A stretch of 27,298 bases of DNA from JAHEEL01 sp964195515 (GCA_964195515.1 CAXMQO010000074.1:1-27298); one strand, 5' to 3'; shown: positions 8,139 to 16,860, numbered from the stretch's first letter. Notes: generated by a model not told the origin, from the letters alone. Program-made: numbers and translations.

Positions 8139-9170
8139 ATGAATAGCCTTCTGTCCTTCGCAGGTCGGGACATGGCCATCGACCTCGGCACGGCGAACAC
8201 GCTCGTGTTCGTCCGCGGCCAAGGCATCGTCCTCAACGAACCGTCGGTGGTCGCGATCAACACCCGCGACAACCGGCCACTCGAGGTCGGGATGGCCGCG
8301 AAACGAATGATCGGACGCACCCCGTCGTACATCCAGGCCATCAGGCCGCTGCGCGATGGCGTGATCGCCGACTTCGATGTGACCGAGAAGATGCTCCGGT
8401 ACTTCATCGACAAGGTGCACACCGGGCGATTCGCCGCGCGTCCCAGGATCGTCATCTGTGTCCCTTCCGGCATCACAGGGGTCGAGCGCCGGGCGGTCGA
8501 GGAAGCCGCCTACCACGCGGGAGCGAGGAAGGCGTACACGATCGAGGAGCCGATGGCTGCGGCGATCGGCGTTGGCCTGCCCGTGCACGAACCAACGGGA
8601 TCGATGATCGTCGACATCGGCGGTGGGACCACCGAGGTCGCGGTGATCTCGTTGGGTGGAATCGTCGTATCGAAGAGCATTCGGATCGGCGGCGACGAAC
8701 TCGATGACGCCATCATCCAGTGGGTGAAGAAGGAATACAGCCTCATGCTCGGCGAGCGGACCGCCGAGCAGGTGAAGATGGCGATCGGATCGGCGTGGCC
8801 GTACGCAGGCGAACCGGCCGCCGAGGTTCGCGGTCGTGACCTGATCACGGGTCTGCCAAAGACCATCGTGCTCTCGAGCGCGGAGATCCGAGAAGCGATC
8901 GAAGAACCGGTCGAAGCGTTCGTCGACGCGGTCAAGTACACCCTCGACAAGACACCTCCCGAGTTGGCAGCCGACGTCATGGAACGTGGCATTGTGCTTG
9001 CCGGTGGCGGTGCCCTGCTACGCGGTATCGATCAGCGACTCGTTCACGAGACGGGTATGCCGATCGTGACCGCCGAACGACCACTACAGAGCGTGGTGCT
9101 CGGGTCGGGAGCGGTCCTGGAGGAGTTCAACGTGCTTCACGCCGTGCTCCAGTCCAGCGGCCGCGGGTGA
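8139..9170 (+). CDS. mreB: Rod shape-determining protein MreB
   Basis: Bacterial actin homologue that forms membrane-associated filaments and positions the lateral cell-wall machinery. The 343-residue protein has the actin/Hsp70 ATPase motifs: phosphate-1 DLGTANTLV (near 15-23), the central VDIGGGTTEVAVIS (phosphate-2), and the adenosine motif VLAGGGALLRGID. The hydrophobic N-terminus (NSLLSFAGRDMAIDLG) may help membrane binding. ATG 8139 is preceded by AGGGA at 8126-8130, a good ribosome site. A TACACT box at 8106-8111 might be a -10 element giving a short leader. The gene opens a tight cluster mreB-mreC-mreD-mrdA-rodA. Confidence 0.98.
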   Translation: MNSLLSFAGRDMAIDLGTANTLVFVRGQGIVLNEPSVVAINTRDNRPLEVGMAAKRMIGRTPSYIQAIRPLRDGVIADFDVTEKMLRYFIDKVHTGRFAARPRIVICVPSGITGVERRAVEEAAYHAGARKAYTIEEPMAAAIGVGLPVHEPTGSMIVDIGGGTTEVAVISLGGIVVSKSIRIGGDELDDAIIQWVKKEYSLMLGERTAEQVKMAIGSAWPYAGEPAAEVRGRDLITGLPKTIVLSSAEIREAIEEPVEAFVDAVKYTLDKTPPELAADVMERGIVLAGGGALLRGIDQRLVHETGMPIVTAERPLQSVVLGSGAVLEEFNVLHAVLQSSGRG

Positions 9171-9191
9171 CATGGTCCCGGGCCGGAACTG

Positions 9192-10091
9192 ATGTTCCCC
9201 TCAGGACGACGTCTCGATCGTTCGACGGCATTGTTCGTCACACTTCTGGCGGTGGGATTCCTCATAGCGACGTTCGACGTCCGTTCCCCGGGTGACAGCG
9301 TCACGACCGTGATCCGCGGCGGTGCCCAGACGCTCGCTGCTCCAGTTCAAGAAGCAATCGACTTCGTCGTACGGCCGGTCGTCGGATTCGTCGACGGGAT
9401 CTCAAACGTCGCCGGTCTCAGTGATCAGAACGAGCGACTCGAGGCGGAGGTCCGAAGGCTCGAGCAGCGTCTTCGGGAGACTGCTGCTCTCGAACGGCGG
9501 GTGGCGGAACTCGAGGCGATCAACGACCTTGCTCCGCCGGAAGACCTCGCAACGGTGACCGCGCTCATCTACTCCGCTGGCGCATCGACATTCGACCATA
9601 TCCGGATCATCAATCGCGGATCCGACGACGGGATCATCGTGGGGCAGGCTGTTGTCGACGAGGATGGTCTCGTCGGCAGAGTGTATCTCGTGACGAAATC
9701 CTCGGCTCGGGTTCGCCTCATCACCGATCCCCTGGTCTCGGTCGGCGTACGCGTGCAGGACACCAACCAGACCGGTGTGGTCACAGGGCGAGGAGATGCC
9801 CTGCTCCGGCTCGATATGTTCGACGCTACCCAACCCGTGAGCGAAGGAGCGGTCGTTCTCACCGACGGGAGCCTCTTCCCTCCCGGGATCGTCGTGGGGT
9901 TTGCCGACGAGACCAAGGCGGCGGACGTCGGGTTCGCTCTGAGGACCACCGTCGATCCGGCGGCAGCGTTCTCGCAGCTCGACTTCGTGAAAGTTGTGGT
10001 CGGATGGTCACCACTCGATGCCGATCCGGAGAGCGACGTTCCACTCGTTGACGCTCCGTCGTTCACCGATCCGGGATCGGAGCGGCAGTGA
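9192..10091 (+). CDS. mreC: Rod shape-determining protein MreC
   Basis: Bitopic membrane protein that bridges MreB/MreD to PBP2 and activates it. The 299-residue sequence has a short cytoplasmic start, one transmembrane helix near residues 10-28 (ALFVTLLAVGFLIATF), a coiled coil near 75-110 (NERLEAEVRRLEQRLRE) that mediates dimerisation, and then the beta-rich MreC domain with the motifs VGQAVVDEDGLVGRV and RVRLITDPLVSVGVRV. The end is acidic and Pro/Asp-rich. It starts 21 bases after mreB, and its stop overlaps the mreD start. Confidence 0.95.
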   Translation: MFPSGRRLDRSTALFVTLLAVGFLIATFDVRSPGDSVTTVIRGGAQTLAAPVQEAIDFVVRPVVGFVDGISNVAGLSDQNERLEAEVRRLEQRLRETAALERRVAELEAINDLAPPEDLATVTALIYSAGASTFDHIRIINRGSDDGIIVGQAVVDEDGLVGRVYLVTKSSARVRLITDPLVSVGVRVQDTNQTGVVTGRGDALLRLDMFDATQPVSEGAVVLTDGSLFPPGIVVGFADETKAADVGFALRTTVDPAAAFSQLDFVKVVVGWSPLDADPESDVPLVDAPSFTDPGSERQ

Positions 10092-10591
10092 CGAGCGGGA
10101 AGGTCATCATCGCTCTCGGTCTGGTCATCGCCGCGGTACTCATCCAGACGACGGTATTCCAACACATCCGTCCGCTCGGGTATGCACCGGCGCTCGGGAT
10201 GCTCACCGTGATCGCTCTGGCCCGTTTCCTCGATCCGGAGCAGGCTCTCTTCGTCGCCTTCACCGGGGGGTTCTTCCAGGATCTCCTCGGTGGCTCGCCG
10301 CTCGGGCTGTGGGCCAGCACGTTCACCATCGTTGCGTTCCTCGCGTTGAAGGTGCGCGATCGTGAGATCGCAGGGACGCCGGTCGTCCTTCTCGGAGTGT
10401 TCGGTCTCACCCTGATCGGACAGTTCACGTATGCGGTTCTTGGAACCTTATTCGGTCAGGGGATCATCAACCGTCCCGGATTCGCCGCGCATCTCCTCGT
10501 GCCGGCGCTGTACAACGTGGTTCTCGCCTACCCAGTCTTCTGGTTGACGAAGATCACGGTGAAGCCCCCCGAACGGACGTGGGCGGCATGA
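10088..10591 (+). CDS. mreD: Rod shape-determining protein MreD
   Basis: Small integral membrane partner of MreC in the elongasome. The 167 residues are mostly hydrophobic, with about five predicted helices (for example KVIIALGLVIAAVLIQTTVF and the segment starting LLGVFGLTLIG). The pattern FVAFTGGFFQDLLGGSPLG, with its Asp in a Gly-rich loop, is typical of MreD. Translation probably starts at GTG 10088, which overlaps the mreC TGA in GTGA, so the two are translationally coupled. Confidence 0.92.
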   Translation: MTSGKVIIALGLVIAAVLIQTTVFQHIRPLGYAPALGMLTVIALARFLDPEQALFVAFTGGFFQDLLGGSPLGLWASTFTIVAFLALKVRDREIAGTPVVLLGVFGLTLIGQFTYAVLGTLFGQGIINRPGFAAHLLVPALYNVVLAYPVFWLTKITVKPPERTWAA

Positions 10592-13113
10592 CCGGTACAT
10601 GGCGGCTCGCCGGTGTGGGTGTCGTGCTCGCGGTGATGCTCGGTGTCCTGGGACTTCGTCTCTGGACGATCCAGGTGACCGAGACCGAGACCTATGCGGC
10701 TGAGGCAGAGCGAAATCTGATCCGTGTGGTTCCGACACCCGCCCCCCGGGGAGACATCTTCGATCGCAACGGCGAACTTCTCGCAGGGACGAAGGCCTCG
10801 CTTGCCGCGGTCGTCGACATGGCTCTCGTGGAGGATGATATCGCGGAGGATCTCGCCCAGCGCCTCTCAGCGTTTCTCGATCAACCGGCAAGTGAGATTC
10901 TCGAACGGTTCGAGAATGCCAACTCCGGAGCCCAGATCACCCTTGCCGAGGATCTCACTGAGCGGCAAGCGTTGACCCTGCTCGAGCACCGTGAAGATTT
11001 CCCCGGTGTCGCCGTGATCCCACAACCGATTCGTGACTACCCGGGCGGGGAACTTGTCGCTCAGGTGCTGGGGTACATCGGCAAGCCATCAGAAGCAGAC
11101 CTCGAGCGACCAGGGGTGAAGGGGACCGACGTCGTTGGCAAGGCCGGCATCGAGCGTTCCTACGACGACCAGCTTCGTGGAACCGAAGGGGTCATCACGT
11201 ATCAGGTCGATGCCGGACGTTCGGTGCTACAGCTACTCGGAGAGCAGGAATCGGCCCCGGGGGACAATCTCATCCTCACGATCGACAGCGGGATTCAAGC
11301 CCAACTTCAAGAGTCCCTCGAAGGCGGACTCGGATTGGCCAGAGAACTCGAGATGGCCGAACGCCGAGAGGCGCTGGCCGTCGAAGATGGGGATATCCCG
11401 ACGCGGCTCTTCCGAGCTCTGGAAGCGCTACAGCTGGAGGCCAAGCGGGCCGCCATCGAAGCAGCGGCGGCCGCGGAGGGCTCGGATGAAGACGGAACCG
11501 CTACCGACGAAGACAGTGTCGCTGCCGAGACCGTTGTCGAGATCGATGAAGGCAAGGTGCTCGGATCGCTCTATCCCGGTCTCCCGATCGACGACGAGGG
11601 CGTGTGCGTACCCGTTCAGCGAGTCGAGGTCGGTGTCGCCTCCCGAACCTTGCTCTCCGGGATCATTGAGCGGACCATGCTCCTCGAAGCCGTCGTGGCG
11701 GATCGATCCCAGCGCATCGCCGTGGTTGACATCGACGGCGAGCGATTCGAGGTTGAAGAAGGGGATTCGTTCGCAACGACCCTGCGAGTGATCGCAATCA
11801 CCGACGATGCCATCGTTGTTTCGCATTCGGACAATTGGTGTCCTATCCGATCGGTCGGCGTCGTCGAGAACCCCAACGATGGTTCGATCATCGCGATGGC
11901 GTCGTACCCTTCATTCGACCCAACCGCGTTCGTGAGCGGACTAACGCAGAGCGAGTGGGAGAGTCTCGGAACGATCAACGCCTTCTCGAACTTCGCCGTT
12001 CAGGGTCAGTACGCACCAGCGTCAACGTTCAAAGCCGTCGCGTACGTGCTGGCGCTCGAGGATGGGATCTACCCGCTGGACCGTCCGGAGGGCGATCGGA
12101 TCCTTGGCGACGAGAACACCGGAACCGTACCTCCGGGTGAGGCGACCGGAGAGGAAGAGGAACCGGTTCAACCGGCCCCCTCGGACAGTGACTTGAAGCC
12201 GTTGACTTCCGATACCGATCTCTACAATTGCACCGGGAGTCTCCGTTTCGAATTCAACGACGGATCGTCCCAGGTGTACCGGGATTGGAAGCGGAACGGG
12301 CACGGTCCGCTCGACCTTCACGGTGCGCTCCAGGCTTCGTGCGACCTCTACTTCTGGGAGATCTCGCTTCGGATCTGGAATGAGCGGTCGGACGAGACGG
12401 GCATCAACAACGAGGATCTGTGGCAAGAGTGGGCCCGGTCATTTGGATTCGGAACCGAGAGCGGGATCGATCTTCCGTTCGAGAAGCCCGGTCTGATTCC
12501 CGATCGGCAGTGGTTTCGCGAGGAGCAGCGGAAGGACACCGGACGGGTCCGCTCGACCGGACCGTGGGTCGGTGGAGATCTGATGAACGCCGTCGTCGGC
12601 CAGGGAGCGGTTCTTGTTACGCCTCTCCAGTTGGCAAATGGTTTCTCGGCGATGCTGAATGGAGGGACCCTTTGGAAGCCCCGCGTCGTGTCCGAGATGG
12701 TTGACCAGGAGGGGAATGTCGTTGACGAGAACTCAAAGGCGATCGTCCAGACCATCGACATGGATCCGGCGACCGTTGACGCACTGCGCCACGATTTCCA
12801 ACAGGTCGTCAACGGACCGATCGGCACGGCGCGCAGTGCCTTTCTGGGGTTCGGCCCGAACGTCTCGACCGTGGGCGGCAAGACCGGGACCGCGGAGATC
12901 ATCAAGGCCGTGGAGGACGTCCAGCAGGTCGACTCGGCGTGGTTCGTCGGTGTAGCTCCGGTCCTGTCGCCCGAGTACGTCGTGACCGTCGTCGTTGAGC
13001 GGGGAGGGTCGGGAGGGCGAGTGGCCGCACCGGTCGCGCGCCAGGTCCTCCAGTACATCTTGAACGGTGAATTTGCGGTGACTCCGCTCGAAGCCGGGGC
13101 GGACACAGACTGA
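10588..13113 (+). CDS. mrdA: Penicillin-binding protein 2 with a large inserted region
   Basis: Class B transpeptidase that cross-links peptidoglycan with RodA during elongation. From ATG 10588 (ATGA overlap with the mreD stop; an upstream GTG at 10579 is less likely) the protein has 841 residues, well above the usual 600-700. It has an N-terminal transmembrane helix (about 6-26) and a dimerisation domain with PRGDIFDRNG and GKAGIERSYDDQLRG. The catalytic motifs are STFK (479-482), SCD (584-586) and KTG (765-767). Between LILTIDSGIQ and NPNDGSIIAMASYPSFDP, normally separated by about 30 residues, lie roughly 170 extra residues (about 250-422): an Ala/Glu-rich helical and acidic part, then a beta-rich part. 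A second, acidic Pro-rich insert lies near 500-545. The active-site residues are intact, so the enzyme should be active. Confidence 0.95.
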   Translation: MTGTWRLAGVGVVLAVMLGVLGLRLWTIQVTETETYAAEAERNLIRVVPTPAPRGDIFDRNGELLAGTKASLAAVVDMALVEDDIAEDLAQRLSAFLDQPASEILERFENANSGAQITLAEDLTERQALTLLEHREDFPGVAVIPQPIRDYPGGELVAQVLGYIGKPSEADLERPGVKGTDVVGKAGIERSYDDQLRGTEGVITYQVDAGRSVLQLLGEQESAPGDNLILTIDSGIQAQLQESLEGGLGLARELEMAERREALAVEDGDIPTRLFRALEALQLEAKRAAIEAAAAAEGSDEDGTATDEDSVAAETVVEIDEGKVLGSLYPGLPIDDEGVCVPVQRVEVGVASRTLLSGIIERTMLLEAVVADRSQRIAVVDIDGERFEVEEGDSFATTLRVIAITDDAIVVSHSDNWCPIRSVGVVENPNDGSIIAMASYPSFDPTAFVSGLTQSEWESLGTINAFSNFAVQGQYAPASTFKAVAYVLALEDGIYPLDRPEGDRILGDENTGTVPPGEATGEEEEPVQPAPSDSDLKPLTSDTDLYNCTGSLRFEFNDGSSQVYRDWKRNGHGPLDLHGALQASCDLYFWEISLRIWNERSDETGINNEDLWQEWARSFGFGTESGIDLPFEKPGLIPDRQWFREEQRKDTGRVRSTGPWVGGDLMNAVVGQGAVLVTPLQLANGFSAMLNGGTLWKPRVVSEMVDQEGNVVDENSKAIVQTIDMDPATVDALRHDFQQVVNGPIGTARSAFLGFGPNVSTVGGKTGTAEIIKAVEDVQQVDSAWFVGVAPVLSPEYVVTVVVERGGSGGRVAAPVARQVLQYILNGEFAVTPLEAGADTD

Positions 13114-14282
13114 TGCAGATCGCAGCCGAGCGCAGCCAGATCTCACTTCTCCGGCGGGAGCGGCAGCTCCGTCCCGATTGGTTGCTCCTGATCGCGTACG
13201 TGGCGCTCTCCGCTTTCGGACTCTTGATGATCTACACGGCTTCCGCCCCCCGTCTGGAGGCACTCGGCGTAAGTCCGACCCGCGAACTCGAACAGCAAGC
13301 TGCGTTCGTACTGATCGGGTTCATGGCCTTCGGTGTTGTTTCGCTGATCAGCGTTGCGACGATCCGTCCGTGGGTCTCGGCCATCTACCTTGGTTCCATC
13401 GTCACCCTGGTTCTGGTTCTAAGCCCGCTCGGATCCTCGGTGAAGGGAGCGCAGCGGTGGATGCAGCTTGGGCCGATCCGGTTCCAGCCGTCTGAGATCG
13501 CGAAGCTCGCCGTCATTCTCGCTCTTGCTGCGCTGCTTTCCGCCGCCGCTCAGCCGATGCGTTGGGACCGTGTGGCCCGGGGCGTCGCGCTCGTCGCGTT
13601 GCCATCGGTGCTCATCTTCCGGCAACCGGATCTCGGGACAATGCTCACGTTCGGCTTCATCGCCGGCGTCATGATCTTTGTTGCCGGCGCGACCTGGCGA
13701 CAGATGGCTGCGCTGATCGTCGCCGGTCTCGTCGGGACGGTCGGCCTGTTCCAAGTGGGGGCAATCAAGGAGTACCAGATCACGAGACTGACCGCGTTCC
13801 TCGACCCGGTGACCGATGTTCTGGTGACGCAGTACAACCAGTTCCAGAGCCAGGTCGCGATCGGTACCGGGGGGCTGTTCGGCAAGGGACTGTTCAATGG
13901 AACGCAGACGAATCTCCGATTCGTTCCAGAGCAGTCGAGTGACTTCATCTTCACGGCCGTCGGTGAGCAGCTTGGATTCGCTGGAAGCTTCCTCGTGCTC
14001 GTTCTCTTCGGGGTCATCATCTGGCGCACGTTGGTGTCGGCGGCGAATGCAAGAGATCGGTTCGGTCAACTGACTGCTACAGGGGTCGCAGCGCTCCTCG
14101 CCTTCCATGTCTTCGTCAATATCGGCATGACCGTTCGGTTGATGCCGGTCACAGGTCTTCCGCTTCCGTTCATGTCATCGGGTGGCACGGTGTTCGTGAC
14201 GATGAGCATCGCTTTGGGACTTGCCCACTCAACGTGGATGCGCCGTTCGACGCTTCCGGCGGAGCGCTCGGCGGATTCCTAA
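13113..14282 (+). CDS. rodA: Peptidoglycan glycosyltransferase RodA
   Basis: SEDS-family membrane enzyme that polymerises lipid II with PBP2. The 389-residue protein has about ten hydrophobic helices. Its start ATG overlaps the mrdA stop by one base (TGATG), so the transpeptidase and glycosyltransferase are made together. Family motifs include KGAQRWMQLGPIRFQPSEIAKLA, RQPDLGTMLTF, and the C-terminal VNIGMTVRLMPVTGLPLPFMSSGGT. The segment QSSDFIFTAVGEQLGF marks the large extracytoplasmic loop region and the functional Asp. It is called RodA rather than FtsW because it ends the mre cluster. Confidence 0.96.
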   Translation: MQIAAERSQISLLRRERQLRPDWLLLIAYVALSAFGLLMIYTASAPRLEALGVSPTRELEQQAAFVLIGFMAFGVVSLISVATIRPWVSAIYLGSIVTLVLVLSPLGSSVKGAQRWMQLGPIRFQPSEIAKLAVILALAALLSAAAQPMRWDRVARGVALVALPSVLIFRQPDLGTMLTFGFIAGVMIFVAGATWRQMAALIVAGLVGTVGLFQVGAIKEYQITRLTAFLDPVTDVLVTQYNQFQSQVAIGTGGLFGKGLFNGTQTNLRFVPEQSSDFIFTAVGEQLGFAGSFLVLVLFGVIIWRTLVSAANARDRFGQLTATGVAALLAFHVFVNIGMTVRLMPVTGLPLPFMSSGGTVFVTMSIALGLAHSTWMRRSTLPAERSADS

Positions 14283-14297
14283 CCGACCCATGTGGTC

Positions 14298-14303
14298 TAC
14301 AGT
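14298..14303 (+). promoter_or_regulatory. Possible -10 box for a leaderless tdk transcript
   Basis: TACAGT matches TANNNT and ends 8 bases before the tdk ATG; no ribosome-binding sequence lies between them. No convincing -35 box was found. Confidence 0.4.
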
Positions 14304-14311
14304 GATCGTCC

Positions 14312-14911
14312 ATGCACCGACGCTCCGAACAGGGCTGGATCGAGGTCATCGCGGGGCCGATGTTCTCGGGGAAGAGCGAAGAGCTCATTCGCCGGGTGAC
14401 CCGGTACGGCATCGCCAGGATTCCGGTCCAAACCTTCAAGCCCCAGCTCGACACTCGGTACGCCACCGGGGCGGTCGTCTCGCACTCGAACCTCTCGACC
14501 GAGGCAACTGCCGTCGCCGACTCGACCGAACTGCTCCACGCTGTGGAGGATCGAACAATCGTGATCGGGATCGACGAGGGACAGTTCTTCGATGAGGGTC
14601 TCCTCGAGGTGGCCACGAACCTGGCTGCCGCAGGGAAACAGTTGATCATCGCCGGACTGGACCTCGACTACCTCGGCCGCCCCTTCGAGCCGATCCCTTC
14701 GCTGATGTTGCGTGCCGAGTACGTGACAAAAGCGCTCGCCGTCTGCCATCGGTGCGGCGGTCCTGGCCTCTTCACACAGCGAGTCGTCCAATCCGACGAG
14801 TTGGTTGTCGTCGGCGCCCAGGATGCGTACGAAGCCCGATGCCGTCGGTGCTACAACCCAGACGAAGCGCGACAGGAGGAATTGGGCCTCGGAAGCGGTG
14901 AGGACGAGTGA
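14312..14911 (+). CDS. tdk: Thymidine kinase (type II)
   Basis: Phosphorylates thymidine to dTMP in nucleotide salvage. The 199-residue protein matches the type II fold. The P-loop is GPMFSGKSEE (residues 15-24). GIDEGQFFDEGL contains the Walker B-like Asp and the catalytic Glu, and the aromatic lasso region includes GLDLDYLGRPFEPIP. A zinc site is formed by CHRCGG and a second pair, CRRC, near the end. ATG 14312 lies 29 bases after rodA. The lack of a Shine-Dalgarno sequence and the nearby TACAGT suggest its own, leaderless promoter. Confidence 0.97.
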   Translation: MHRRSEQGWIEVIAGPMFSGKSEELIRRVTRYGIARIPVQTFKPQLDTRYATGAVVSHSNLSTEATAVADSTELLHAVEDRTIVIGIDEGQFFDEGLLEVATNLAAAGKQLIIAGLDLDYLGRPFEPIPSLMLRAEYVTKALAVCHRCGGPGLFTQRVVQSDELVVVGAQDAYEARCRRCYNPDEARQEELGLGSGEDE

Positions 14912-14919
14912 GCGACGCG

Positions 14920-15068
14920 TCAAGCTTCAAGCTTCAAGTATCAAGATCCAAGCAAGACCACAGTCTTCGATAGTCCCATACCTGTTCCTCGATTCGTGTG
15001 CGGATGGACTCAGGAAGGAGCAGGTGAGTTCCTCTCATCTCTTGCAGCTTGGTGCCTGAAGCTTGTAG
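14920..15068. repeat. Intergenic element with opposing arrays of heptamer units
   Basis: Five heptamers stand in a row at 14920-14954: TCAAGCT, TCAAGCT, TCAAGTA, TCAAGAT, CCAAGCA. At 15041-15068 four heptamers run in the opposite orientation: CTTGCAG, CTTGGTG, CCTGAAG, CTTGTAG. Read in the same direction, both arrays share the consensus NNNCAAG. They flank an 86-base unique centre and begin 9 bases after the tdk stop. Base pairing between the arrays could fold the 3' end of the tdk transcript and act as a terminator or stabiliser. The build is the same as the elements at 2014-2065 and 17728-17852, but with a 7-bp instead of an 8-bp unit. Confidence 0.7.
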
Positions 15069-15321
15069 CCAACGAGAGTTCTGGCAACGGAGTGATTGCC
15101 ATCGGGTAGAGCGGTCATCCCGCTACTCTCGCTTCTTGAGACGACCGCAGAGCGCGGTCGCCGTTTCCGACCTGGGACCATCGAGAAGCACACGCGCATG
15201 CTCAACGTCTACCGGCACATTGCGACCATCGATCATCGAGACTCCGTCGTGCCAGACCTCACGTTGAAGCCATTCGTGCACGAACCTCGCCGGATCCCTG
15301 GCACCTCGAAGGAGTTCACCG
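15069..15321 (+). promoter_or_regulatory. Upstream region/possible 5' leader of the RNase E/G gene
   Basis: No credible gene is seen here. A perfect hairpin, CGACCGC-AGAGC-GCGGTCG, lies at 15142-15160, and a weaker one lies around 15110-15128 (AGCGG-TCAT-CCCGCT). The ribosome site GAAGGAG at about 15308-15315 belongs to the RNase gene. In E. coli the rne leader mediates autoregulation; a similar role here is inference only. Confidence 0.3.
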
Positions 15322-16860
15322 ATGGGATTGTTCCGGAAGAAATCCGCGCACGTGGTGCGTCGCGGATCTGCAACAGAGGAGCGCACGGTGCGGACGGTCG
15401 GCGGCGAAGCTGTCACCGTCCGACGATTCTCGACCGCTGAAGCGCCGACCACCAGGGAACCGGCGAAGCAGAAGAGACAGTCGAAGAAACAGCAGAAGCC
15501 GCAACAGCGCCCCGATCCGCGACGTCGGCGTCGACCGGCCCACATTGAGGTCGCCCCACCTCCGGACACCGCGCGCAAGCAGATGCTGGTGCGCTCCATG
15601 CCGCACCAGACCCAGATCGTGGTCCTGGAAGGTCCAGTTCTCGTTGAGCACTACGTAGCTCGCTCCGACAGGCGATCCCTCGTCGGCAACGTCTATCTCG
15701 GCAAAGTCCGCAACGTTCTTCCTGGGATGGAGGCGGCGTTCATCGACTTCGGCGGAGGCAAGAACGGTGTTCTGTATGCCGGGGACGTGAACTACGGCGA
15801 CTACGAATTGAATGGCAAGTCGAAGCGCATCGAGTCCGCGCTCCAGCCGGGCGATCCAGTTCTCGTGCAGGTTGTCAAGGACGCGATGGGCCACAAGGGC
15901 GCCCGCCTCACGAACCAGATCAGCCTCGCTGGGCGCTACCTGGTGCTTGCCCCCGATGCTCAAGTGAGGGGTATCTCGCGACGCCTGCAGGACGACGAAC
16001 GCCGGAGACTGCGTGAACTCGTTGCCGAATTCCGGCCCGAGGGGATGGGCGTGATCGTCCGTACCGCGGCTGAGGGCGCAACGCCCGAAGACATCAAGTC
16101 AGACATCGACCGGCTCAGCGAGATCTGGACCGGTATCGAGAAAGACATGAAGTCGGCAACGGCTCCCGCACTCATCTACCAGGAACCGCCGCTCGTCATC
16201 CGGGTGATTCGCGAGCACTTCACGCGGGACTTCAAACGACTGATCGTCGACAAGCGCGACACCCACGACCAGATCCTCGCGTATCTCGGTGGCACCGGAT
16301 CCGACCTGATCGAGAAGGTCCAGCTATACGGTGACGAGCTCCCGCTGTTCGAACGTTTCCACGTTGAGGATCAGCTCCGCAAGGCGCTCGACCGAAAGGT
16401 CTGGCTCCCATCCGGTGGCCACATCGTCATCGATCGCACGGAAGCGCTCACCGTCATCGACGTGAACACGGGGAGGTACGTTGGCCATTCGAATCTCGAG
16501 GACACGGTGCTACAGAACAACCTCGAGTCCGCCGAGGAAATCGCGCGTCAGTTGAGGCTCCGGGACATCGGCGGGATCATCGTGATCGATTTCATCGACA
16601 TGGAGATCCAGAAGAACCAGGACGCCGTGCTTCTCCGCATGCGGGAGCACCTGGCGAAGGACAAGATGCGTACGCAGGTCTTCGACGTTTCGAACCTCGG
16701 CCTGGTCGAGATGACCCGCAAGAACGTGTCGGCCGGTCTGCTCGAGTCGTTCTCCGAGACGTGCCCTCACTGCAGCGGGCGGGGCGTCCTTCTGCACGAA
16801 GAAGCCGCCACAACCGGAGTTCCGATGGTTATCGATTCGGAAGACATCGACGTGTCGTAG
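15322..16860 (+). CDS. rng: Ribonuclease E/G family endoribonuclease
   Basis: Single-strand-specific endoribonuclease for mRNA decay and rRNA/tRNA processing. The 512-residue protein starts at ATG 15322, 7 bases after AAGGAG. Residues 1-85 are a basic, Gln/Lys/Arg-rich, probably disordered extension. The S1 domain follows (GNVYLGKVRNVLPGMEAAFIDFG, then NGVLYAGDV). The catalytic DNase I-like part carries the two metal-binding aspartates in TVIDVNTGRYVG and GGIIVIDFIDM. The zinc link is CPHCSGRG near the end. There is no long C-terminal scaffold as in E. coli RNase E, so RNA-binding or protein-binding functions may have moved to the basic N-terminal extension, as in several actinobacteria. rplU-rpmA downstream is the usual actinobacterial context. 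Confidence 0.95.
   Translation: MGLFRKKSAHVVRRGSATEERTVRTVGGEAVTVRRFSTAEAPTTREPAKQKRQSKKQQKPQQRPDPRRRRRPAHIEVAPPPDTARKQMLVRSMPHQTQIVVLEGPVLVEHYVARSDRRSLVGNVYLGKVRNVLPGMEAAFIDFGGGKNGVLYAGDVNYGDYELNGKSKRIESALQPGDPVLVQVVKDAMGHKGARLTNQISLAGRYLVLAPDAQVRGISRRLQDDERRRLRELVAEFRPEGMGVIVRTAAEGATPEDIKSDIDRLSEIWTGIEKDMKSATAPALIYQEPPLVIRVIREHFTRDFKRLIVDKRDTHDQILAYLGGTGSDLIEKVQLYGDELPLFERFHVEDQLRKALDRKVWLPSGGHIVIDRTEALTVIDVNTGRYVGHSNLEDTVLQNNLESAEEIARQLRLRDIGGIIVIDFIDMEIQKNQDAVLLRMREHLAKDKMRTQVFDVSNLGLVEMTRKNVSAGLLESFSETCPHCSGRGVLLHEEAATTGVPMVIDSEDIDVS

Noticed and set aside
15023..15058. 11-codon frame after AGGAAGGAG, possible leader peptide before the RNase gene
   Set aside because: It ends inside the repeat array, has no regulatory codon run, and lies almost 270 bases before the RNase gene.
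14920..15068. CRISPR array
   Set aside because: Units are only 7-8 bp, adjacent without spacers, and occur in opposing orientation.
15123..15599. Minus-strand frame opposite the start of the RNase E/G gene
   Set aside because: It mirrors the coding strand of a certain gene and has no recognisable domain.
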